Origin: Pseudomonadota bacterium
GTDB lineage: Bacteria > Desulfobacterota > Desulfobacteria > Desulfobacterales > Desulfolunaceae
Direction: 5' to 3'
Assembly: GCA_018818835.1 (NCBI GenBank)
Contig: JAHIRD010000034.1
Location: 1-38,184, forward strand
DNA length: 38,184 nt
Position 1 is the stretch's first letter, and the number at the start of each line of letters is the position of its first letter. Of this stretch, positions 14,592 to 26,500 are shown piece by piece. The notes beneath the pieces are model-generated. The model did no database searches, was not told where the DNA came from, and worked only from the letters and a program-made list of their open reading frames with translations. The translations under genes were made by a program, and so were the position numbers.

Positions 14592-17500
14592 TTATGATTC
14601 AATTAAATGGATTGCTGCATCCACGCTCAGGTTCCCCTTTAAAACATCCCTAAGTACCGAATCCAACATTTCGTCTTGATTTGATCCATTGACTCTGGTG
14701 TCACGGTCTCCTTGGGGCGTTGCAGGCAAAGAAACAATATACTCGGTAAGCTGCTTGCTGTCAGGATATTCAAAAACAATATTTTCCGGAAGGTCAAGAT
14801 CTAAGGCCATATTCAATTCATTCACAAATTCAATGATCGTCAAGGACGTTAAACCGATCTCACCGAAATTGGCGTCGAAATCGATCAGGTCATCATCATC
14901 CGTAAGTATGATTTTGTTCAAGGTTTCTCTTATGGTTTTAACAACCCTCTGATGGTCTTTTCCCAAGGTTAGCGAAAGACCGGATTTTGCCTTTTGTTCC
15001 CATGCTGGAGCCTGCTCAGGCAACACTGGGATTTCGCGTGGATGAGGCATGACAGATTTTTTTTCAATGGGCTCTGGAATCGTCTGATATTTCTTGGGGA
15101 TTGACGGGTCCCCATGATAAACCGGTTTTCCGGCCTCCGCCATGGAATGAAACGGAGAGATAGGGCATCGTTTGCCGGCAAAGGGATAGGTGGGCAACCC
15201 GATCAACGGTTTATAGGCATGTCCCGTGTACAACTGGCTCCAGGGAACCCTGGCGCCATGGGCCCATAATTGGGCCAGATGGTTTCCATTGTGTGTCGAA
15301 ATCGCTTGCCCGATCATGTGATCGGCCTCGGTTTCATGGGGCAGTACCCTCTGGTCCGGACGTGACAGGTCTCTTTTGCCTGTACAAACATAGGCGCCGG
15401 GTATCTCGCTGATAAATGCTTCAAGACAGCTGATCAGTTGAGGAATATTATGCGCCACACAGGCCATGCGATATTTCATGGCCTCACGATGGATCTGAAG
15501 CGTGTGGCAAAGCCGAGCCAGATCCATATCCCCGTGATTTTCAAGGTATAATTTCCACTGGTGAGCATAGATGGATAAAACCTTAGGCGTTTTTGCCGAC
15601 AGGACAAATAATGCCGGATCCGAAACCAGGACATTATTCCCTGTTTCCCGGGGTGTTTCCGTATCCTCCGAATAGTCCTCCACAATAAGATGCACATTCA
15701 CGCCCCCGGCTCCAAAACTGTTGATCCCTGCTCGTCTCGGGTATGTCCTGCCATCTTTTTCCAACTGGGTCCACGTTCCCAGTTCAGCTTGAATGGTAAA
15801 CGGCACACGATTGAAATCAATGCCCGGATTCACATGTTCTGCGACCCGGGTCGGGCAAATCGTTTTGTGGCGCAACTGCATAACGACTTTCATCAGCTGA
15901 GCCATACCTGAAAAAGCTTCTCCGTGCCCCTGAAGAGACTTCAGCGATCCCATCCGGTACATGTCGTTTGTATTTTCCTGATCTCTGCCATAAGCTTCGA
16001 CCAGGGCCTTCATTTCAGAGACATCTCCCATGGGCACACCACTGGCTGCCAACTCAATGTATCCGACAGTCCACGGTTCGATACCTGAAACATCCAGAGC
16101 CTTTTTAATCACATTCGCCTGACTCTTCGGATCAGGAACCATAAAGGCTTCTGTTCGTCCGTTATGATTGACAGCACTCCCTTTGATCACCGCCAGAATC
16201 GTGTCGCGATCTTTGCGTGCATCGGCCAATCTCTTTAAAATAATCACTCCCACACCTTCGGACGGGATAAATCCATGGCTGTCTTTTCCCAAAATAGTGC
16301 CGGTGGCAGAATCCGAAATGATATGAAATTGTGAAAGCTCAGCATAATTCAAGGGATGGAGGTTGAGGTTGACAGATCCGGCAAGGGCCAGATGAATGTC
16401 CCCTTTTCTCAGGCTCTCACAGGCCTGGTGAACTGCAACAAGGGCAGATGAGCACATGCTGTCCACGGCCAGACTGGGCCCTGAAAAATTCATGTAATGA
16501 GACACCCGGTTGACCAGAGAGGCAAAGGACGTATTCAGCTTAAATTCGCTCCCTCCATGATTCCATAAACCGAATCCGTTTTTAGTGATTCCGCAAAATA
16601 CACCGATGTATTGACGTAATTCCTCGTCCAATGAGGCCTGAACATAACCTGAGTCTTCAAATGCCCGCCAGCACTCCTCCAAAAATAAACGTTCCTGGGG
16701 ATCAATACGCAGGGCATCTTTGGGGGACATATGAAAGAACAAAGGATCAAACCGGTCGAAATCCTGTAAAAAGCCTCCCCATTTACAGCAGCTTTTTCCC
16801 AAAGCGGCGGCTTCCATGCTGTTTGGATGATAATGTTCCCGCCAGTTCCATCGTTCCTTGGGGATTTCGGTGATGCAGTTTTTCCCTTCCACAAGGTTTT
16901 TCCAAAACACGTCCAGATGATCCGCCATGGGAAACCGACCGCTCATTCCGATGATGGCTATGGGTTCTGCCAGATGTGTCACGGATTTTCCTTCAGACCT
17001 TGATTTGTGTTTTCGGGACATGGAACTGTTGTTGACAGAACCGGCCGATACTCGTTCTAAAGACGACGTTTCTGTCTGATTGTTAACACCTATATTCATC
17101 TGCTCCCCGTACGTCTGTATCAGATAATGCGAAATACGTTCGATGGTCTGGTATTCAACAAACAGATCCGGGGTCAGTTCCAAATTATACGTTTTATTGA
17201 GCCTGTTGGCCAGCACAGTCAGTGAGATGGAATCAAATCCATATTCCCGAAGTTCCGATTCGCAGTCAACATCGTTGATGTCAACTCCCACTATATTTGA
17301 GATACTATCAATCAGTATCGACCGCATGGTTTCCAAGGTGCTTTGATGCTCCATCTTATCTTCAATACTCACCGAGGAGGTATTCCGGTGCAACACGGGA
17401 TGGGGACCGCGGGTGTCTTTTTCCGCTCCCAAAGTCTGCGCTCCTGTTACCGGTTCAGGAAGCCAGTATCGTTCCTTTTTGAACGGGTACACCGGTAAAT

Positions 17501-20500
17501 GGATACGCCGGGGCCGGTCTTCATTGTACAGAGTGTTCCAATCAAAATTCATACCTTTGACCCAAAGGGCAATCAACTTCGAAGGTTTGTTGTTTCTCGT
17601 CCATGTATCACTAAGCTTTTGCAAATCGTCGTCCGTTTCAAAAATCTTTGCGACGTCTTTATTCCGCCGAATATTACCCTGGTAGAAGACGTTTGGAAAT
17701 ATTTCCGGAGAAAACGAGCGTGGCTTTTCATAGATAAACATCTGCAATTTGTTTTCAAGATCCGTGATGGAGTTCACAAGCATCCCTAACCGATGATCCA
17801 TGGCATCCCTACCGGTCTGGAGCGTATAGGCGATATTCGGCAAATCGTCATCGGAACAAGACTGTTTTTTAATCATCGCACCCAGTCTGCGGACCTGCTC
17901 TTTCAGCCTATCCTCATCTTTCGCGGATAAGAGAATAGCGGCCGGGTTGTCTGTGCTCATTGGAGTCGAATCTTTTTGCACAGATGCCGGTGCCAAGTAC
18001 TCCTCCATGACCACATGGGCATTGACACCGCCAACACCGAATGAGCTGATACCGGCACGCCGTGGAAGGTCATTACCCTGGCCATCTTTGATCGATTGCC
18101 ATGGCCGGGTGTCACGATTGATATAGAAGGGAGTCTTTTCAAGTTTGATATAGGGATTGATGGTTTCACAATGCAGGCTTTTGACCAGGGTTTTGTGCTT
18201 CATTTGCAGTAATACCTTAATGACCCCCGCAATTCCCGACGCCAGTTCAAGGTGACCGACATTGGTTTTGACAGACCCCAATCCGCAATGGGGTTCAACG
18301 TCTTCAGATTTTCCGGCATCCTTGTATAATCTGGAAAATGCCGCTTTCAAGGCATTTATTTCAACCGGATCACCCAGTGCCGTCCCGGTCCCATGGGCCT
18401 CAATATAGCCAACAGTACCAGGGTCAATACCGGAACGACGGTAAGCCGTGGTGAGTAATTCCCCCTGGGCTTTTGCATTGGGCGCGGTAAGGGCGTTGGA
18501 CCGGCCCCCATGATTTTCAGCACTTGATAAAAGCACCCCGTATATAGGGTCCCCATCCGATTCAGCCTGGGTAAGCCGTTTCAGAAAAAGCATGCCCACC
18601 CCTTCAGCCCGAACATATCCGTCTGCCTGATCTGAAAATGTCTTGCAACGTCCGTCGCGGCTGAGCATACCGGCTTTACAGTAACTGATATGAACCAAGG
18701 GACTGAGGATTGTATTCACCCCGCCGGCAAAAGCCATGTCACATTCACCACTGGAAATGGAGGTCATTGCCTTGTGGATGGCAACCAGGGAGCTGGAGCA
18801 GGCCGTATCAACGGGTTCACTGGGCCCATGCATGTTTAAAAACCAGCTCATGCGGTTCGGCCCCAAGGTCTGCATCATTCCAGTGGACGAATAGGCCTCG
18901 GCCTGCATTTCATGTCGGTGTAATCGTTCGCTATATCCTATATTATTACAGGCTGCAAAAATTGCCGTAGGAGTACCTGAAAGGGTTTGAGAACAATACC
19001 CCGCATCTTCCATGGCTTCCCAGATAGACATCATCAATAACCGCTGCTGGGGATCCATTAGCGCGGCTTCTTTGGGAGATATTCCAAAAAAAAGCGGGTC
19101 AAAATCTCCCAGGCCATTGACAAAGCCCCCCCAGTTGACATAGTCCTGACCGCTCTTTTCCGAGAAATCCCTATTGATCTCTCGCCAGTCCCAACGTTCT
19201 TTGGGTATGTCCGTGATGCAATGCCGACCGTCCAATAGATTCTGCCAGAATTGGTCCAGATTATCCGCCATGGGGAACCTGCCGCTCATCCCAATGACGG
19301 CAACCGGTTCAGCGGCACCCCTGGTGTTTGTTTTCCCTGAATGCCTTTTAAATCGTTTAACACCCTGTACGCTAATTTCTGAGAATATTAGAATCTTTTT
19401 GTCCGGGCTGGGAATTTCCAACACTGACTGGGCCGTATCCGTCTTGATATCAAGGGGTTTAGCAAGACAGGCACCATGCGATTGAAGCAGATAGTGCGCA
19501 AAACCTTGTATGGTGGGATATTCAAAAAACAGGGCTGGCGTAAGTTCAAGATCATACGCAAGATTTAATCGGTTGGCCAGTTGAACCAGGGTGATGGAAT
19601 CAAAGCCGTATCCAATAAACTCACAATCACTATCAATATCTTCGGGATGAACGTCCAGTATCTCTGATACGATGCTGACAATCCGTTTCTTTAGTGTTTC
19701 AAACGACACCTCCGATTCAAAAACAGGTGGGACATGTGGATGTACCGTTTTGTTTACAGGGACCGAAATAAGCTTTTTTTTCATCAGCTCATGGTCTCCC
19801 ACCAAAATCATCATCCGATTTTTTCTTAAGGCCAGGCTGTGATAGAAGGCGGCCATGCCAGTATGGGTGGGCATGGGTTTCAGTCCGTTGATTTGTTTTA
19901 TCATTTCTATGGAGGCAGGATCCACATGCATACCGCCTTCTTCCCACAAGGGCCAGTCCATGGCAACGGTGTGGCCCTGTCTTTTTCCCGCAAGCACCAA
20001 GGTATTCCGGTAGGCTGCATACCCATCCATAAAGGCATTGGCACAGGCATAATCCGCCTGACCCGGGTTGCCCAAAGCACCGGCCACCGAAGAAAAAACA
20101 ATGAAAAAATCCAACGGGATATCCTGTGTCGCTTCGTCCAGACAGGTCAGCCCCTTAACCTTGGGAGCCAAAACACGCGCCACGTCCTCAACGGTCTTTT
20201 TCAGGATGTAATTGTCCGCGATGACACCGGCGCTGTGGATGATACCGTTCAGACCACCGTGTTCCGCCTGGATATCCCGGATTAAATCCAAAACCGCCTC
20301 GTGTTCCGTGACATCGGCTTGTCTGTACTCAATGAGTGCATTTGACGAGAGATTTCGAATATTTTCTTTCTGCATATCGTCCAGAGCCGACCGGCCCGTC
20401 AGGATCACTGTTGCATGGTGAACCTTGGAGGCAATCTCCCGGGCAAACATCAGGCCCAGCCCCCCTGCCCCCCCGGTAATGAGATACACCCCCTTATCCG

Positions 20501-23500
20501 TCCAGGGACGTCCCGGTGCTTTTGATAACGCCGTCATTTCTTTCCAACCGGCCACAAGCCGCTGGCCGTTTTGGTAGCGGATCCAATGATCCAATGGGAC
20601 CTGGCTGTTATGAGACAGCTGTTCGATCACCTGTTTGGCCTTGGTATCCGGCTGGATTTCGATCAATTGCCCGATAAACCTCGGATTTTCCAACCGGGCG
20701 GTTTTCAGCAATCCCGACAGTCCGGTGAACACCTGTTTTTCACCTTGCATGGGAACAAGCACCTGGACCAGAACCTGTCCCTGGGGCCTGCTTTGAAAGA
20801 TCCGTTGTATCTCTTCGAACACACGAACGGCGTAAGCGCTAAACCGTTGGGCCACCGATTCCTGCCCAGCCGTGAGGTCCAGGCAGCGAGTATTCTTCAA
20901 ACCTGCATGGGCCATGGCATCGACAGTCAAGCCCTCCCATTCGCAGGCGATCACCAGATGAGATTCATATGTCTGGGTGTTTATTGAATCACACAGTGGC
21001 TGCCCATGAAACACCGGTTCAAACAGCAATGCCCTCTGGTCCCCATCCGCGTATAATGGCTCTATTTTATCTTCAATACACACAGAGGTTAATTCCCCCA
21101 TGCGAACACATAAATTCCCCTGGCCGTCCATGAGATCAATATCAAACCGCCGCATGTTATCGGCCGGGTTAGGGACACCCATGGAACGGACATGTGCCCA
21201 CATGGTCTCGGTACAGGGTTTGAGGATATCCAGCTGTTTAAGTGTAAAGGGTAAGAAAGCCGTATGGAATGCCGCGTCGTTTATGGTGAGCCCCATGGTG
21301 GCCTGGAGCGCGGAATCCATCATGCTGGGATGAAGGACAAACTGATTTTTTGTGTCTGCCACCGAGGCAGGAAGCGTGAGCCTAGCCAGAACCTGATCCG
21401 AACCCAGGTAAATGTCCTCGATCCCCTGATGGGCCGGGCCGTATTCAAGACCTACCCCGGAAAACAGGCTGTAACATTGTTGGGATGAAAGACGGCCGTG
21501 GTTGCAGGCAGACTTCAAGGCAGAGATATCACGCACCGGTTCCTCGTCAAAATCCCTGACATACCCCCTGCCCTGGCAGTAAACAACCGGCTCCGATGCG
21601 CCATCTTCCGTTTTGCTGAATATTTCCCAGGAAATGGCCTGGCTTTCATCCGGGAAAAGAGACATATGAATGGTTACTGGTGAACCATCCTTCCCAATGA
21701 CCAGGGGCCTTGCCCACACGATATTCTTGAGGCAGATGCCGGTGCCAGAATCTTCGGAAACACCCGCGGCGATCCCAAGGGCTGCCCGGCTCATCTCAAG
21801 ATAAGCCACTCCCGGGAGTATCTGGCGGGATCTGACCACATGATCAGTCAAGAAAAATTCCCTGCCGTCAAAGTCGGATGAAAAACGTTGTTCCTGGAAA
21901 TTGGAGGTGTTCCTGTGCACCAAGGGATGCAGACCACCGGGGCCCTTTTCCGCTCCCGAAGTCTGCATTCCGGTGACCGATTCAGGAAGGGGGAATCGTT
22001 CCCTTTTAAAGGGATAGCCAGGGAGATGGATCCTGAGAAGGTTTACATCTTGGTATAATGTATCGGCATCAATGGGATATCCCTGGCAATAGAATTCCGC
22101 CAGGGCATACATGATTTCCTGATACTCTGGGGCATTATCATACAACAAATGGCTTGTTTTGATAAGATTCTCTATGGACGAGACAATGACTCTTTGGGGC
22201 GTAAAATCACCGGGCACCTGACCCCAAAAGATATTTGGTAATTTTTTCCGGCTGACGGTCTTTTCCAAAACAGGTAATACATCCCCATGGTCTCGGATGA
22301 TCACGGCACAACGATGCCGAAAGTGATGCCGGCCTTTTATCAGCGTGTAGGCTGTATGATAAAGATCAGAAACAGATTTTTCCCCACCGTTAAGAAACAA
22401 CATGAGATCACGGATCTTTTGCTGCACACCCTCGGGAGTTTTTGCGGAAAAACACAGCAACGTGCAGGGCAACCGTCCGGTGATATCCTGTGACGTGGCC
22501 GGAGGGTCTTCAATCACCATATGGACATTGGTACCGCTCAGACCAAAGGCACTGACGGCACCCATGCGTTTTTTCCCATTCGCAGGCCAGGGCTTATTGG
22601 CCTTGTTCACAAAAAACGGGGATTCTTTCCAGTTCATGTAGACATTTTCTCTTACACAGTGCAAACTCACTGGAATCGTATTATGGCGCATGGCCTGTAC
22701 CAGAGAGATAAGGCTGACCAGGCCTGATGCAGCAAGGCTGTGTCCGAAATTGGACTTGGTGGATGTAATGGCACACAAAGGCGGCTTTTCCGAATACGAT
22801 CCAAAGGCATCATGAAGGGCATTGATCTCCACAGGATCACCCAACAGGGTGCCTGTCCCGTGGGTCACGATATAGTCAATGCCTTGGGGTGAAATGCCAT
22901 ACCGCTCCCATACGGATCGGATCAATTCGGTTTGGGCCACTCCGCTGGGTGCAGTGATCCCGTTGGTCTTTCCATCATAATTGATCCCACTGCCTCTGAT
23001 CACCGCATAAATCGGATCTTTTTGCTCTAAGGCCCGGGAAAGTCTTTTCAGGACGATGACGGTAACCGCTTCTCCGGGAGTCATCCCATTGGCTCTCTGA
23101 TCAAAGGCATAACACCGGCCTGTTTTTGACAGCATACCGGCCTGTTCCATGGCAATATGCGGAGCCGGGTTCAGGATCAGATTAACACCGGCCGCCAGAG
23201 CTGTATCGCATTCTTTGTTCCTTAAACTTTGGCAGGCTTGATGTGCGGCCACCAACCCGGAAGAACAGGCTGTATTAATGGACAAAACCGGCCCGGACAG
23301 ATTCAGGAAATACGACAGACGGGATGCCAATACGGCATTGTGATTGGAGGTTATATGATGGGGATCCCGGGTAATTTCCTTGAAATTATTCTGTTCCACC
23401 CCCACAAATGCGCCGATACGGTTTGCGGCCAGTTCCTTTGCACCATAGCCCGCATCTTCCAATGCATTCCAGGCTTCCTGAAGGAGAAGGCGCTGCCTGG

Positions 23501-26500
23501 GGTCCATGGTTCGGGCCTCACGGGGGGAGATTTCAAAAAACAAAGGATCAAACTCATCAACGCCTGGAACACAGCCACACGTCCAGGTGTGTTCCTTTGA
23601 GGCGAATTTGAGCCAATCAAAGCGGGCCGGGGGAATTTCCCTGACCGTATCCTTTCCCTGTAAAAGGATCTCCCACAGGTCATTGATCGTGCGCGCGTCC
23701 GGAAAACGCCCGCTCATGCCGATAATGGCGATGGGTTCAGAGGGATCCATGCAGGATTTTGATGCAGAAAATGAGCGCCTGTCCGTTTTTTGTTTCGACG
23801 TGACTGCCGCCTCCTGCTGAACATGACAAGCAACCGGCACAGCCTCCGGATATGCATAATAGGATCGCATGGTCTGTTCATGGGAATCAAATAAAAACCG
23901 GGTAAGTTCTTTAATGGTGGCATATCCGAAAAACACGGCCGGTGTAAGGTCAATGTCATACAGGCGCATCAACCGTGTGGCGAATTTTGTCAAGGACATG
24001 GAGTCAAAACCGAAATCCGTCAGGTTTTCATCCACACTCAGATGATTAGGGTCAATTTTCAGCAACTGACCAATCTGTTCTTTCACGTCCCATTCAATAC
24101 ACTGGGAAACCGTAAAACCTGCCATATCCGGCCGTCTTCCTTTGGATTGTACTGTTGCGGCTTCACCCGAAGACGCCGTCATCACACCCTTATGGTCATC
24201 TTCATCCCTCAGATGGATGGCCTGATTTTGATGGCAGGCCTCCTTGTCATCAGAACAGAAGACTTTCTCCTGAAGGCTCTGCACGATTGGAGCATGATTA
24301 TCCGTTTGGGTATCACGGGTCGATTCCGGCACCCAATAACGGGTTTTCTCAAAGGGATAGGTGGGCAGGCTTATCCGCTGGGGTCTGACCTCCCCGTAAA
24401 GAGCATTCCAGTCCACATCCAGACCCTTGACCCACAGACCGCCAATCGTGTCGAACTTGCCTTTGTCGATCCATGACTGGACGGCATGGTGCAAATCATC
24501 ATCCGTGTCAAACACCTTGAGGGCATCTCCGGTCTTTTTGACCTGGCCCCGGTACAGGCCATACCCCATGGCCTGATCCGTATCTCGGATAAACACCTTC
24601 AACCGATCTTCAAGGTCCTTGACCGACGCTGCAAGCACTGCCAGCCGTTCGTCCATGGCATCGCGTCCCACCTGGAGAGTATAGGCAATTCGGGGCAGAT
24701 CCCTGTCGGTCAAACAATGGGTCGTGATGGCATTGAGCAAGCGTCTGGCCTGTTCCTTAAGCCTGACGTCGTTTTTCGCAGACAGGGGGACGATGACGGG
24801 CAAGCAAAACCGTGGCGGGTCCTCATGGTTTTCCGTGGAGGCCAAACCGGTATATTCCTCAAGGACAACATGGGCATTGACACCCCCAAGGCCAAAGGAA
24901 CTCACCCCGGCCCGCCTTGGCAGTGCATGGCCCGAGGCATCGCAAAGGGCTGTCCATTCCCGGTTCTCGTTTGCGATATAAAAAGGCGATCCGTCAAGAT
25001 CAATGTAAGGATTTAACGGTTCACTGTGAAGGCTTTTCACCAGGGTTCGGTGTTTGATCTGAAGCAGGACCTTAATGATTCCTGTGACACCGGCGGCAAG
25101 TTCCAAGTGCCCGATGTTGGTTTTCACTGAGCCCAGGCCGCAGTGCGCTGTATCTCCAACCGGATTTCCCATCTCCTGATACAAATCGCTAAAGGCTTCT
25201 TTCAGTCCCTGAATTTCAGCCGGATCACCCAGTTTCGTTCCTGTTCCGTGGGTTTCGATGTAACCAATGGTCCGGGGATCCAGCCCGGCTTTTCGATACG
25301 CTGTTTTTAATAATTCCGCCTGGGCCTTGGAGTTGGGCGAGGTCAGCGAATTGGCTCTTCCCCCGTGATTTTCAGCTGTCGAACGGATAATTCCGTAAAT
25401 ATGATCCCGGTCCTGTTCCGCGTCACTGAGCCGTTTTAAAAACAGCATGCCCACCCCTTCTCCGCGCACATACCCATTCGCCTTTTCGGAAAATGTCTTG
25501 CATATGCCGTCCGGGCTCAACATCCCTGCTTTGCTGTTGGCCATGGAAACAAAGGGTGATGCCATGGTATTGACACCGCCGGCGATGGCCATGGAGCACT
25601 GTCCTGTGTGAATGGCCGTCACGGCTCGGTGCACGGCTACCAGGGATGATGAACAGGCTGTTTCCACCGGCTCACTGGGTCCGTGGACGTTCAGAAAAAA
25701 GCTCATGCGATTGGGACCCATAGACGGCACCATGGACGTGGCTGCATAACCGTCCATGGGAAAATTGGACCGGGATAAGAGATCGGCGTAGTCATTGGCA
25801 AATGTTGCGGCAAAAATACCCGTTTGGGTACCGGATAGACTTTGGGCGGAGTAGCCGGCATCTTCGATGACATTCCAGATATACATCATCAAAAGTCGCT
25901 GCTGGGGGTCCATCACCTGGGCTTCACTGGGTGAGATCCCGAAAAAAAGGGGGTCGAACTCCCCGATGCCCGTGATAAATCCGCCCCATTTCAGATCAGT
26001 ATTGCTGTGATTGCTGTCGAGGGTTTTCCAGTCCCAGCGATCGGCGGGGACCTCGGTGATGCAATGTCGGCCGTCTACCAGGTTTTTCCAGAATTCATCC
26101 GGATCATCCGCCAGGGGAAACCGGCCGCTAATGCCTATGATCGCAATGGGTTCTGGCCGGACAGTATCTTCGTATTTTTGTGTGGGAAAGGCAGATTTAT
26201 GGTTCTGTTGCTCCCGTTTCACAGACGAAACCGGCTGAACAGGACTCTCTTGGGACAGGTGTATGAACGCACCCGGATATTGACGGACAAGGTGGTCTGC
26301 CAGTGCGTTCACATGGGGATAGCGGTAAAAGACCGTGGGCGTCAAAGAGAGTTTCAACTGTTCATTCAGGCGTCCCGCCAGTTGGGTCAGCGTTCTCGAG
26401 GTGAAGCCCAGGGCTCCGAACTCAAGGGAGTTATCAATGTCCTCGGGCTTGATCTGCAAAATCATGGCCATGGAGTGGTGAACAATGGACCGGACGTTTT

